The position numbers were made by a program, and so were the translations under genes. DNA of 64,000 nt from Sycobia sp. Sy_11 (lineage: Eukaryota; Arthropoda; Insecta; Hymenoptera; Epichrysomallidae), in assembly GCA_018907035.1 (NCBI GenBank), contig JACCIC010000037.1, positions 1,295,501-1,359,500 on the forward strand, written 5' to 3'. Below are positions 1-12,449 of the stretch, piece after piece. Under the pieces are notes generated by a model, which had not been told where the DNA came from, ran no database searches, and saw only the letters and a program-made list of their open reading frames with translations. Positions within the stretch are counted from its first letter, which is position 1; each line of letters starts with the position of its first letter.

Positions 1-3000
1 ACAAAGAATAATTGGCTTCAGAAAGTGAAGATATATTTATCAAACGATTATATTTTGGAAGCAAGATCACATAAGCTTAAATTTATTTCATCAGAATATC
101 AAAAGGATCACGACTACGATTTGAGTGTTATTTAAGTGTTAATTTCAATCCATTTGCTTTTTAAAATTTTTATTGTATTTAGTGCACAAGTAGGATTGAC
201 TTTGAATTTAATTGATTAGAAATATATAAAATATTTGTTTTCTCTTTCTTTTTAAGTTTTTTTAAGGTCGCAACCTGTGTATATACCTTTTTTTATATAT
301 TGTGGTATTTTCAGAAAAATAGATTAATTAATGATAAATTCAAAAACTCAATTATAAATTTAATCCTCGAAAAACATGTCATTTAATTCTGTCCATATAA
401 TAAATTTTAAAAATAGCAGATCGATGATTAGAACTTGTCATTATAACAGTAAAAGTACATTATCTAAAATATTAAATTTTTGATTTATGATGTACTAGAA
501 TATATCCCAGATGTAAAATGAAATCTCGATTATTTCCATCAATTTTACGCCTGGTTACTTTTAATATCGCAGATCAGGCATCGTCTAGTTTTCGGTCCCG
601 AATGAGGGAACGATGGCAATTTTATTAATCCTGAACGATGCTATATTAGAGACGTGTCTCCGCGAAATGAAACGACATAGCTTATGCTGTAACTGTGTGC
701 CGTAAAAAAATAAACTCTGTAGTTTTTTCATTATTTCGGTCGTACGGAGTTTATGGATATATAAAGATTATTGTAACTTTTAAAGCTCACTACAAATAGA
801 ATAAACCCTTTAAAAAATATTAACGGGAGCAGCACGCGGACAAGCATGCTATTTAGTTGAAAGTATTTATGAAGATAATTGTTTTCGTTTCTGAAAATTT
901 TTCTCAAGCGCTCTTTTTATTCATTTCTTAACGTTGAATCCTTCGACTATATATTTTATAATCGCCATTGCTTCATGTTACAGTATACTTCGATATTTGC
1001 ATCGAATTGCTCGAATTTGATAGCACTGCCTTATGAATTTTATTAAAGTTTTACGTTATTTTGTGGCACTAAGAATATATGAATTACGTTATGAACTTCG
1101 GGTTCATTTGTACGATTTTTATAAATCGCAAGATTTCTAAAAATATGTTCGATATCAAATTTTTACACTGATTTTTATCTATTTGTAATTTCATTATTTA
1201 CCTTGACAAAAATCTTATTGATGAATCGAGTCCAATCTGCGTTTAATAATAAAAAATTCATTTGATTAATTACAGCAAATGAAGCATTCATTCGGCATTT
1301 ATGTATATTTGACCGGTCTATAGAATAATGTAATAGGCATCGGCGTGATATTAATACGCGTCGAATTCCTTTAAATTCTCTCGAATAACGCCTATTCAGA
1401 ACGCCCGTTTTACCGTTCCGATGTAACATTTCCGTCGGCAGTCTCGGAAATTCTCGTGCGATCCGAAGAATTACACCAAGTGTATACGTATCTAGCGCAG
1501 AGCTGCAAATACGCGACTCGGCGAGCTTATGAGGGGCAGTTACAGGATCCGGAAATTGGCCCGGTGCGCCGAACGCCGGCTCGCCTCGCGCGCCGTATCG
1601 ACGCGAATACGTGCGTCGCAATTTAAGAGAGCGCGCCCGCGGCGCTGATTTATACTGTATTTATTACTCGGAGATCGGAAGCCGTCGTGAATTTCGATTG
1701 GGGATTGGCGGAGGCTGACTTTCAGCTTTTATAGACTCGCTTCGGATTATTGCATTTAATAATAGGTTATGATAAATCATTGGTAAAATATTGGGTGAGT
1801 CGTTCGGTTTTGAAAGAACGAAACATAACGTGGATTTGGGTCTTGCCCGTTTCGTCACACAAGTCTATAAATAGTGGTATACCAAATAAAAAATCCAATT
1901 GTTCTATAGGGTTTTTTTGTTACATTATTATCGCCTAATATTTCAATTGATATAATTTTCTTTCACATTCCGTTAAACTGCTTACAGGTTTTTGAAAAGT
2001 TCGCGTCATTATATACTTCGTTAGTTAATTCCACTGGATAAAAATATAACTTCTGTTATGCTTTCAAGAAATCCTTCAAAGAACGGTTAAGGGCCATTAT
2101 TATATTATTCAATGGCCGATGCTCAAAGTAAATGCATTCTCGATCTCATTATTTCTTCAGTTTTTTTCATTATCGGTACTATTATCATATAAAGTTTCAT
2201 TTTTAATATTTCAGACTTTATAAAGTATTTTAAGAATTGCCTTCTAATATTAAACGAAATTTTGAAAAAATAAGATTGTGTCCATTAAATCATCGCATTT
2301 TTACTATTTATATTGATATAAAGTACACATACTCATAACCTTAACGTAGAAATCAAAAAAATCGATTCTCTCGTGCAAAAATAGAAACAACGAATGCTTT
2401 GCTAATTTTTCTACCAATAGGTTAAAGGATTGTGACTCAGTTTATCTATAATTGTATCATTAACATAATTATATTTTTAGAAACATTTTTCTTTAGCAAC
2501 GCATTCAATATTCGTATGGAAAAATTCAAATAATGGACACTTTTATTCGAGTATCAAAAAAGATTTTTAATCACAAGCATTTATAAAGTATTTGATTTTT
2601 ATCTATAGATCAGAGGACATAAAAATTGGTTGTCAAACTTTGAATGATTAATTGTTTATTGTCGTTTCATCTTCCTTCATTAGTCTTTTTCGTTCTATGT
2701 GTTGGCTTTCTTATCGATCAGCGATGGAAAAAAATGTTAATTAATACGTGTACGTCGAAACTGCCGGATTTAATATTGGCGATGATATCGGCAGATTTTA
2801 TAACAATAAGGTAGATCTACAGTATATAGAATATATTTTCCACGTGTACAGACCACGAGAAATATTTATTACTATTTCGTTATATATTAATACGAATCTA
2901 CGCCTAGACTGCATTCGTTGCTCGAGCATATAAAGCATTTCTATCTTATATTAAAAAAACAAATCGATAATTCCTCTAAAATAAAGTCGAGAATAAGAAA

Positions 3001-3200
3001 AAAATAACGTAAGTTTCAAGAAAACTACGCTTTAGTTGGAACTTGTGACTAATAATCGGCGTTATTAGAGCAAATGTCGCGATCGTTTATATTCCTCTTT
3101 TGACAACAAAGTTTGATATTAGTAAGCAAAAAATAAAAAATAAAAACGCGGACAGAGACAAAAATCCGTCCAGTTAGTTGACCCATATAAGCTACCTAAA
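1..3200. other. Intergenic or intronic AT-rich DNA, no gene recognised
   Basis: No open frame here has a recognisable domain or convincing splice sites; the longest one (1175-1621, minus) depends on a small GC-rich islet at about 1480-1640 and looks like chance. No transposase, RNA gene or long repeat was seen. The sequence is ordinary AT-rich filler with many poly-A and poly-T runs. Confidence 0.6.
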
Positions 3201-3229
3201 GAACGAAGTATAAAACTTCCCCACTAACA

Positions 3230-3650
3230 ACGTGCGCTTAATATTCGACGCTTTCAATGCCCGCAATAATTAACCAGGGAAAATTCGAGCGAAGCGAGAA
3301 CGTGAAACCAACTGGGCAATGGGCGACTCTACTCGGCACGTAGGGTCCGTCCATTATAAAAACGCATCGCTTATCTATAATCGCAATATTCGTTTTCGGA
3401 ACGACGCGCGACTTCGCCTATGCTCAGCTTCATTCTGCATCATTCGTCGTGTACGAAGGACTCGCGACCTCGCGGCGCGCGCGCGCGCGCTCGGCTGCGT
3501 TTTACGCCCCGTCTATTCTTCAGCTTCTTTATATTATATTTGTTCGTCGACAAAAAGATGGATCTGGACCGTGCCATGTCATTCCGCGAATAAAAGAGGA
3601 GAGTTACGCTATGTTTAACGGGCTGCGATTAAAGCGGGTCGTTTAGCTAC
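3230..3650. other. CpG-rich islet, possible regulatory region
   Basis: A GC-rich and CpG-rich stretch with an alternating GC run near 3477-3492 stands out from the flanking AT-rich DNA. TATAAAA-like strings occur at about 3209 and 3354 on the plus strand. The overlapping open frames are mutually inconsistent and match no family I recognise. It could be a promoter, a 5' untranslated exon or an enhancer of a gene outside or spanning the window; the sequence alone does not decide. Confidence 0.3.
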
Positions 3651-3805
3651 AATGCACAGAATGGGTTATACAGGGGTATATAGCGTGTACAGGCCACTGA
3701 TATTATTGGCCAGGACTTTTATTTCGTCATCTGCGGCCTGATGGAGAAGAATCGGCCGAGCGGCGACGATTTGAAATGGCAGTTGAGTACTATTGCATTT
3801 ATCTA

Positions 3806-3812
<7 letters not shown>

Positions 3813-3860
<48 letters not shown>
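3813..3860. repeat. (TA)n microsatellite
   Basis: An uninterrupted alternating TA tract of about 48 bp, preceded by a short TATATGTG variant. Confidence 0.95.
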
Positions 3861-3862
<2 letters not shown>

Positions 3863-5052
3863 GACTGTCGACCTTTATATTCTTCACCGCTTCCGTCTCG
3901 TCCGTATGCAGCCGTATTGCTTTCCTCTGCATTTTATTGTAAGCAGCGTATGCTCTATTCTATCCTTTGTTGCGCGGGCCATATTTGTTCTCCTTTTCTT
4001 CGCTAGCCATTTCCTTTATCGCCCTCATACCGGCATTTCCTCGAGCATTAGGACTCCGCTACGAGAAGTCTCTCAAGTATGGAATTCAGAAGAACGCGCA
4101 AAGAATTTTTCTTTATGAAGGGGAGGATTTGTTTCCTACACAGAGGGCAGATAAATGACGATACTCTTAAATGACCTGCGAATGTCGTCCTTGACTAAAT
4201 GCGACGACATGCTTTTTGCTAGGATAATTTGATAGCTTTTTCTATTTTACTTTTTGAATACTTGAATTTTAATCAGCTTTAAGAAAATCACAAAAGGTTA
4301 TCGTTTTAGTTGATCATTTGATTCAAATATAATAAGTGGCTTATGTTTACTGAAACAAGTATCGACTTATTTACTTATTAAAAATACAGAAACTGCCATA
4401 ACCAGATTAAATAATACTTAGCAAAATTAAAAGTATAATTATTATGCATTAATAAGGTTGGAAAATTAAATAGGAGTGGGCTATAAAACGAGTGCCTTAA
4501 TTAAATATTCAAGCTGTATCGTTGATTAATTATTGCGGAAAATGATTTACACAATTTCACAAGACTAATTGCAAATCTTTTAATGGAATATATTATTATA
4601 AGAATATATTCAATATATTCTATAATAATATATTTTATTATTATGGAATTATAACTTATATGATATAATATTTAATTAATTAGTCAATATGAATATATCA
4701 GCAGTATTTTTTCTATAAATAGAGAAAAAGAAAGTTGATATTCTGCGATGTAGAAAAAAAATAAGGAAAGATCCATGGCGATATCTATTTTAGTTATCTA
4801 TAGAACCTTTCTTTTATTACTGTATCTTTTTAAAAATGAATTGACAGCAAAAATGGAACCAAAACTTTAAATTAAACATCAGACCCCGGAACTCGCGTCG
4901 AAGTTTCAGATTTTTCTCGCCGTTGGCCTGACAAAGGTATATATATAGCTAGAGAGCTTCAAGCTCTGGCCATTTTTCTCTTACGCTACTTAAATAATGC
5001 GCAAAAGTTTTCATGCGCAAGTCCAACAAAAAGATTAATAAATAATGTCTGG

Positions 5053-5058
<6 letters not shown>

Positions 5059-5139
<81 letters not shown>

Positions 5140-5150
5140 TGAGGAAAAGT
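5059..5150. repeat. (TA)n microsatellite, interrupted
   Basis: About 90 bp of TA dinucleotides with one phase shift near 5089 and a G near 5130. The open frame across it is a repeat artefact. Confidence 0.95.
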
Positions 5151-5832
5151 TCAGTTGCTTTCTCAAGAGCAACTCGCGCTCGCGGTCAATCCATACGGCT
5201 CACTTTCAATCCTTTTGGCATCTGATAATGCTCTCTTCTTCTTTAGTTCCTTGTTATTTCTCTTTTTTCGCTTTCATAAGGTACTTTAATTGTCTTTTGG
5301 AAGATAAAAAACAACAATCTGATCAAATTCTTCGGGATAAATATTTAATCAGTGATCAATTGTAGCTTATAGTTCTTATATGGCAATCTATTTCGATAAC
5401 CGTATATGATCATGTAGAACAATCAAGAATGGGACCCCATAGTGAATCACTTTTTAAATCCCTATTCGTCCCTCCCTTTCAATTTTTCAATTGACCTTAC
5501 CTTCTACTATCCTCACGAATATCGATATTGTTCAAGTACCAAAGATGGAAGTTAGCTCCAAATTTTTCTATTCCTTTATCGTTTTTTGATTTTCTTTGTT
5601 ATGTAATTACACATACCAAATTTTTCTCAATTTTTAATAATTGCAATAATGCAACTCTTTGGAGATGGAAACATGGAGATTGTCTTAAAAAAAGTAATTC
5701 AAAAGTGCGATTAAGTCATAAAATCAATTGTATCAAAAATACTGAAATCAAGTGTTTTAAATTAATGACAGATTAGGAATAAGGTATATATTTGAATAAT
5801 CCTCTGGATTGTCTTTATTTAACGACCGCGAG

Positions 5833-5878
5833 GAATAAAAAGCCTCTACTCGGTGAGTGGAGGAAGGAGGAAAAAGCC
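5833..5878 (-). other. ENE-like U-rich-loop stem-loop, copy A
   Basis: On the minus strand the order is GGC (5878-5876), five U, a C/U-rich spacer, an 8-base stem arm, loop CACCG, the opposite arm with one G to A change, then C, UUUUUAU and UCC. An AATAAA poly(A) signal lies 14 bases downstream on the same strand (5814-5819). The hairpin core is nearly identical to copy B at 36212-36251, although the flanks differ. The arrangement resembles an RNA triple-helix stability element; the functional reading is inference. Confidence 0.45.
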
Positions 5879-5879
5879 T

Positions 5880-6340
5880 TTTATTTATCGTAATGTTTAC
5901 GCGATACCGCAAATCAGATCAATCACGCACGGCGCGCGCAAGTCTCGTTGTACAAACAATCACGCAAGCTGCTTCAAGAACAATCGGAAAATCGCGAAAT
6001 ATGAGAAAAAAAATGTTATTACTGCCGCGCTCTGGCACGCGCTACTCTGCTCCAGGCAATATTCGTGCTGCAGGCGAGGTCCCGCAGACGTGTCCTTTAC
6101 GTACGCTAAACACGCCCACAGGGCCGCGCGGATTTCTTAAGCGTTGCACAAGCGTATTTATAGAACACGAGGTAATTGAACTCCGCGGACACGGAAGAAG
6201 AGCCACGCGAGCTCGAACGCTAAAGCGAGATCTTACGACCCCGGCAAAGGTCGAGGACGAAACGAGGCGCGGACGCGCTCGACGCCGCACTCGTCGCGGA
6301 GATGGGAGAGCTGAGGGATTTTAAATGGAGACGGTAGGTC
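5880..6340. other. CpG-rich islet
   Basis: GC-rich, CpG-dense sequence with overlapping open frames on both strands (for example 5857-6324 plus and 6042-6290 minus). None has a recognisable domain, and overlapping frames are expected in GC-rich DNA. Likely a regulatory islet or untranslated exon. Confidence 0.3.
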
Positions 6341-6861
6341 AAACTTCCGTCGAGGGATGGCACTCAAAAGCCTTGTGCAGTTCCCATAAGTCGTCCTTCG
6401 TAGTTCACGCGAGCATTAGAGCAGGGCCACGCTATTTCGAAACTCCTGACTCCATAAAAGTTGGACATACTGTGGATTTAGTTTCACTCTGTTCTTTTAG
6501 TTCGAGGGCCGAGCGGATTGTATGGCGCTTTAATACTCGTAATATTACTCTTTTTTTGCAAGCCAAGATAAATATACGTCGTTCAAATTTTTTACCATTT
6601 TATGAGATAAACTAATAAATATAAATCCATCTTAGAGTTTGTTGAAGAACAAAATCTAATTTCTACTGCAAGTCTAGCCCGACAGATAACTTTATTTACA
6701 AACAACCTCGCAGAATTAGAAGTATAAAAGATAAAAAATCAACATTGTTGGTGAGGTCAATCTGATTGACTGCTTCACTAAAATTTTTTGCATGAGTATG
6801 CTCCGACGTTTTCAGCTACTTCGGCTCCCCACCGGCAACTGAAATAAAAATCTATATATGC

Positions 6862-6865
<4 letters not shown>

Positions 6866-6915
<50 letters not shown>
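6866..6915. repeat. (TA)n microsatellite
   Basis: About 50 bp of uninterrupted alternating TA. Confidence 0.95.
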
Positions 6916-7639
6916 TTACAGTCTCTCCTCACCTTTTTCAAAACCCACCGTAGATAGACTTATACTTGAAAATCAAAATTCTATTTTGATTCCAAACGAA
7001 AACTTCACTTTCATTTTATGATATACTTTATAACATTTTTCCATTTTTAGAAAAAACAAAAATGTGTGTGAAAAAATTTCGCTTATTATAGTTTTTCAAA
7101 AGGAATACAGAACATTATTAATAATTCAATTATAAATAAAATATATAATATTTTCTATAATCGAATGTATAAAATAGCTGTCTTTTTTAAAATGTTTTTT
7201 AAGCAAGAATTTTATAAAAACATTTAGATTAATTATATGCATTTATTTTGTTAAACTGATTTGACGGTTTCGTGGAAAAGATATTCAGTTAGATTAATAA
7301 TAGAATTCTACGATATTTTTCCATCAGTTTCATTACAATTAGGACTACATATGGCAATATTTCTAAACATACTTTGCACGCCGATTTACTTTATTTCCGT
7401 AGAATTTCACTATATGCACTATGATTTTATGTAGTTTATACTTTAAATTTAGTTTATAGGTAGATGCTATATATTTATTTATATAAAATAATTCTAAATT
7501 CCATACTGTCAAGAAACAAATTATACTGACGAATAAAGTGCTGAAAGCACAGATTTGATTTTTTTAAATTTTCAAAAATTGGAAAATGCTACTTTTGATA
7601 TAATTGTATGTACACTTTGCCAGTGCGGAAATTGACACG

Positions 7640-8330
7640 ACCCACAATCTGGCCGTAGGTACACGCGTGATTGCCAGGTGTAAAAACTACCTCGGGCAGG
7701 TGGTGACTGCCGCGTCAATTTATATATACGCGATGCTCCAAGAAATTGACGACTTCGCTTTTTTCTACCGCCGTCGACTTTCCGCTCATCCCTCCCCCTT
7801 CATTTCCAATTCCTTTTTACGAGAGGGATCGATCCGTTGATCCGTTTCCCTTGGCTACATTCGCTTACTCCACGGGCTCCGGTTCCGCGGGCGCGCGGCG
7901 AGCGATTTCTCAGCTTTTTGTCTCGAACGCTTGCGGTGAAGGCAATGATAGATTTCAGTGCGGTGGATCCGATGCGATTGTGTGCTTCCCTCCGTGTGTC
8001 TTTGTATATGTGCGCTCGCGCGCCTGTCAGGGTATATCGTGCGCGGGTCGCGGCCCAGCGCAGAATGCCGCCTGCGTCTCCTGCCTTCTCGCGATATCGT
8101 GGAGAAACAATGGAGAGAGATATATAGAAAGAGAGGAGAGAGAGAGAGAGAGAGCCCAATGTAGCTTGAAAAGAGACGAATCTTCGAAGTGAAATTGAGT
8201 TTGCCTTGGAGAGAAGCAGCTAGCCAAGCGTGAGCTTTTTTCTTCTAACGGTAAGAACTTGGAATTTTCCTTCTACCTTTATTTTCATTTCGCACGGGCG
8301 GGCTGTTCCTTTTTTCTGCTGCTCCATTCG
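7640..8330. other. CpG-rich islet with short GA tract
   Basis: A sharply GC-richer block with a short (GA)n run at about 8136-8154. It contains overlapping open frames in at least four registers, which argues against any one being real. A GTGAGC donor-like string sits at about 8231, so a 5' untranslated exon is possible. No protein family recognised. Confidence 0.3.
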
Positions 8331-8339
8331 CCGGATATC

Positions 8340-10260
8340 GATATTTATTTGATAGACGAGCCTGACGAACGATTTATCGTAAAATATTTACTACCCTTTT
8401 TCTTTACACGAGATTGCATTACGGCGCACCCTGTGGAAAGTTACGTATATTTGAAGAGCTGTTTACGATATTTTATGGAGTAAAATATTTCTCAAGAATG
8501 TGCGTATCTCTGTGCAAATATATACATTTTGCATGAAATATTGCGTTGAGAAACTATAATAATAAAGGAATTTTTATGCGACAGTGGTCGGAAGTTAATA
8601 AAAGAAATAATAGAATAAAAGAAAAAATACATGAACATGTTTGAGAATTGTTTAAAGACTAATTTAAAACATAATAAAAGAATTTAGAAGAAGAAGTTTT
8701 TAAATCACACTTATTAATAGTCAACGAAATATTAACCATTTTTGGATAACATAAAATAAGCATTTAATTTGACTATATAACGAATTTAAGACACCCTTTT
8801 CAAAAAAAGGTTTAAAATGGTACCTATGTTTGCAACCGGTTTCAGTTTATTCGAAACAGAAAATGGAATTTGGATATTAATCTATCAATTTCTGGCTATA
8901 AAGCAAAGTAGAATCTATGTAAAATATTTAAATTTCAATTTTTATACAGGTTTTAAAAACAAAGTGCATAAGCATTTTTTCATCACTTTATTGAAAATTG
9001 AAGAGTTTATTAAAATATCTTCATTATTTATGTTTAAGGGAGACATAGAAAAAGACAGAACATATATGAAAAATTATAATACTATTCCAGTTTTTGTGGA
9101 TAACACTCCAAAAAATAAGCTATTCTGAGAAGAACGCGTTTAAAAATTCATAAATGAATGCAGAATAAAGTATTTTACTTAGGATCATTTGACAATGACT
9201 AGACCATGAAGTACATAGGAGGTCAATAATTTTGCGTCGAAATCTATTTTCGTAAAACTCTGGTATTTTTTAACAATTATTTATTAATCTATTACGTGAA
9301 AAATATATCACAAAAATATAAAATTGGCCAAGAAAATCAAATATAAGCTTATTGACTCGGTCGCTCAAGCAGTACTGAAATCATCGTTAGTAACTTCCTT
9401 TTTCAAATATCAAATATTTCTCTAGTTATTCAATCAATAAAACTTTTGTACCCATCTGAAGGGGAATAGTTGAGGGGTTCACTGGACGACGACAACTTTC
9501 AAGTACGTGCTCGGTTACATACTTATAACTTCCAAACGGTAACGAATTTTGAAAAATACTTTAAATTACGTGTCTTACACGAGTTTTAGACATAATTTAT
9601 TCTAATAAAAATCAAGTTATTGACTTGAAAAAAAATTAATAATTAGTTTTATACTAAAGAAATGTTGTAAGTAGAAATAGTTGTTAATACATAAAATTAA
9701 AAATTATTTAATAAAATTAGTTAATAAATTAATTTGATGTATTATGCATTGTGATTTCTGTACAATAATTTATACTTCTATCAATAACCATCACAAGCTT
9801 TGAATAATTACGACATAAAAATGATAAATGAACGTAATTAAATTACTTTTAAGGTTGATAGAAATGTATATCTTAATAAATACTATATTTTATATTAATT
9901 TTTGTCATTCTTAAAACGTGCATTAATTTAAACATAAAATTCACAAATAAATATAAATTATTTTTGTGTATTGGATCATTTATTGATCTACGAGTTTTCC
10001 CAGCACTATCGTGTATCATAATTTGACAATCAAAAATGGATATAATATACTTACATACATACTATTATATACACTTATATACATACTAAAAGGCTTGTCG
10101 ATTTTTTCAGATAGGAATACATCTTGGCATTTGAGGTCTTGGCGCAGTATTTCGCCTAAGAAATACAAATTATAAACATATCTTATTGAAACGAACGCGC
10201 TCCCAAGAGCAGACGTTGTTCACTGTCAGTCATCACCAATTGGAATTGGGCTACCCCTCT
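8340..10260. other. AT-rich DNA, nothing recognised
   Basis: The stretch holds no recognisable coding exon, transposase, RNA gene or structured repeat. The open frame at 8817-9128 (plus) is low-complexity and lysine/phenylalanine-rich, as expected from AT-rich chance translation. Confidence 0.6.
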
Positions 10261-10263
10261 CCC

Positions 10264-10268
<5 letters not shown>

Positions 10269-10313
<45 letters not shown>
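10269..10313. repeat. (TA)n microsatellite at edge of fold-back repeat
   Basis: About 45 bp of alternating TA directly abutting the left arm of the 60-bp-unit repeat. Confidence 0.95.
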
Positions 10314-10317
<4 letters not shown>

Positions 10318-11289
10318 TATTAAATATGGTTTCGATGGAGAAAATTGTACTTTCCAGTTGGAGCGCTAGAAAAAGATGTCCAAGTATCTCGAGACGATGT
10401 TTACAGAGAGTATCATGATCGGACTATAGGAAATATATCGACTATAGGACTATATATCGCGAACGACTGCTATAGAGTGTTTTGTGTTTGAAAGGTAGAA
10501 TACAATGTACAGGTATCAATATTACACAATAATACAGGTATCCCGGGACGACTCTCACTGGGAATGTGCATGTTCGACTGATAGAATACGCATCTCTTCA
10601 TAGAAGTCGTACTGGCATACCTGGACATACTTTCCCACCAACTATACACGAAATTCTCCGTAGAAGTCGTTCCAAAACACCTGGAAATCGCATTCTATCA
10701 TCTGAACAAGGAACTCCACGTAGAAGTTGTCCCAACATACCTGAACATTGTTTTCTACGAATTAAACGCGATACGCCTCGTAGGACTCGTCTCGTCATGC
10801 CTAGACATCATCTTCTACCGGCCGAACACGAAACTTCCTGAAGAAATCGTTCTATAACATTTGGAAATCGCATCCTATCATCCGAACACGAAACTCCCCG
10901 TAGTAGTTGTCCCGACATAGTTGTCCTCCCATACATATCGTTTCCTACCAATTAAACACGATAGTAGAAGTCATCCCAAAAAGCTAGCATCGCTTCCTAA
11001 CGACTAAATACAATACTCCCCGTAGAATTCGTTCGGAAAGACCTAGATATCGTATTTTACCATCCCAACACGAATCTTCCCATAGAAGTTGATTTCCTCA
11101 TACCTGGACGGCGCTTTTTATCAAATAAATACACTATTCCCCGTAGATATCGTTCAGATACTCCCGGACATCGCATTTTATCATCCGAACATAAGACTCC
11201 CAATAAAAATCATCCTGAGGCAACGGGATATTGTATTGAACCGCCCGCACACGCCAATACAATGTTTCTTCGTAGAAACCGTATTTAAA

Positions 11290-11291
<2 letters not shown>
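10314..11291. repeat. Fold-back repeat of 60-bp units in opposite orientations, locus 1
   Basis: The right part (about 10600-11290) is a tandem array of roughly twelve diverged units with a period of almost exactly 60 bp. The string TAGAAG or a close variant recurs at 10601, 10661, 10721, 10781 (TAGGAC), 10841, 10901 and onward, followed by CGAACACGAAACTCC-like text. The left part (about 10314-10590) carries the same units in reverse orientation, beginning with a GGTTTCGATGGAG-like end that mirrors the right end near 11270-11290. The whole can fold into a large hairpin, as in Foldback-type transposons. A 60-bp period keeps reading frames open by chance (10566-10841), so that frame is not called a gene. 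A second copy is at 42953-43433. Confidence 0.8.

Positions 11292-11338
<47 letters not shown>
11291..11338. repeat. (TA)n microsatellite
   Basis: About 48 bp of alternating TA directly after the right end of the fold-back array. Confidence 0.95.
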
Positions 11339-11344
<6 letters not shown>

Positions 11345-11439
11345 TGTATGTATATATGTACAATATAATATACATAGAATATATGTATATATTTTGTATA
11401 TTTCCGTTTTTTCAATTAAATACCGAGAATATTTTTTAA

Positions 11440-11611
11440 ACGGATGCCGGATATTGCCTTTTTGTATGAAAGTGACGATTATTATATATATAGTTTCGAG
11501 GTCACAATTCTGAAGTTAATATAACGTATAAAAACAAAAATATCATTTGTCGTCACAAACTATATTCAGTATGATTTGGCATAACGAACCATTTTATAAG
11601 ATAAGACAGAG

Positions 11612-11670
<59 letters not shown>
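11440..11670. repeat. GA-tailed segment shared with 42517-42850
   Basis: The text around 11535-11610 (GTCGTCACAAACTATATTC, AGTATGATTTGGCATA and following) matches the reverse complement of 42590-42670. In both places it runs into a long (GA)n tract, here 11612-11670. In both loci it lies on the same side of the fold-back array, so array and GA-tailed segment probably belong to one mobile or co-duplicated unit. Confidence 0.65.
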
Positions 11671-11674
<4 letters not shown>

Positions 11675-11699
11675 CCTCTAACGCCATACCTCCTTTAGG

Positions 11700-12000
11700 A
11701 TACGAATTTTAAAGTTGGATATGAACATTCGTCTGAGCTGGCCTGGTATTCATACTTTGAGTGGATGTTCGTGATTCAATACGCCACCTAGTGGCCGCTG
11801 ATGCAACTGATTGTTAAAACCTTTAACTTAATTTATTCGTGAAAGTAAAATGCTTTTTAATAAAAAACATAGCCTATATCCTTCCCAAGATACTATAGAT
11901 TCTATACGTCAAATTTGAGAAAATCGGTTAAGTAGTTTTTTCGGTTATCGTGTACAAACAAAAACACGCTTTGTCTCTATAAATTAGACTCTATAAATTA
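11700..12000 (+). repeat. Dispersed repeat fragment, related to 31815-31945
   Basis: The stretch GGCCTGGTATT...GCCACCTAGTGGC resembles 31866-31940 (AGCCTGGTATT...GCCACCTACTGCC) in order and spacing. Its end, with AAATCGGTTAAGTAGTTTT followed by a GTACAAACAAAAACACGC-like string, resembles the tails of many insect retroelement copies. I cannot name the family. Confidence 0.4.
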
Positions 12001-12001
12001 G

Positions 12002-12059
12002 TATATATATATATATATACTAGTATATATGAGTATGGTATGATATGATAGATATGATA

Positions 12060-12093
<34 letters not shown>
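12002..12093. repeat. (TA)n tracts, interrupted
   Basis: Two TA tracts (about 12002-12020 and 12061-12093) separated by TATGA-rich text. Confidence 0.9.
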
Positions 12094-12094
<1 letters not shown>

Positions 12095-12400
12095 AAATTG
12101 GATGAGAGGAGAGAGAGAGACAGAGAGAGACAGAGAAAGAAAGTGAGTGGGGGCAGAGAAAGGGATAGCCCAATAGCTTCTTCATATGCCAACCAACGAA
12201 ACCCTATAGCGGCCGGGCTCGACGAGAAGCTTCTGCGATGACTCCCCCACAATCCGTTCGGTTGAATTTTATTGTTATGCCGATGCATGAAGGGTCGCGT
12301 TTGTGGGACGTGGAGGTAGAGGTAGATACGGGGTTGGGTGGATAGCTACAGAAGGATCGATTTCAAATAACGGTACTCGGCATCAAGGGCCTTTTTATGG

Positions 12401-12408
<8 letters not shown>

Positions 12409-12448
<40 letters not shown>
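12409..12448. repeat. (GA)n microsatellite
   Basis: About 40 bp of GA dinucleotides, with further GA-rich text at 12105-12145. Confidence 0.95.

Positions 12449-12449
<1 letters not shown>

Noticed and set aside
1175..1621. 148-codon minus frame near the window start
   Set aside because: No domain or splice support; relies on one GC-rich patch.
3741..4118. Frames running through the (TA)n tract at 3.8 kb
   Set aside because: Ile-Tyr runs are microsatellite translation; the remaining parts match nothing.
7746..8192. 148-codon plus frame in a GC islet
   Set aside because: Several other frames on both strands are equally long here, and none has a domain; a GC-composition effect is more likely.
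10566..10841. Open frame with a 20-residue periodic protein
   Set aside because: The underlying DNA is a 60-bp tandem repeat that recurs in inverted orientation; a period divisible by three keeps frames open by chance, and the frame is lost in later units.
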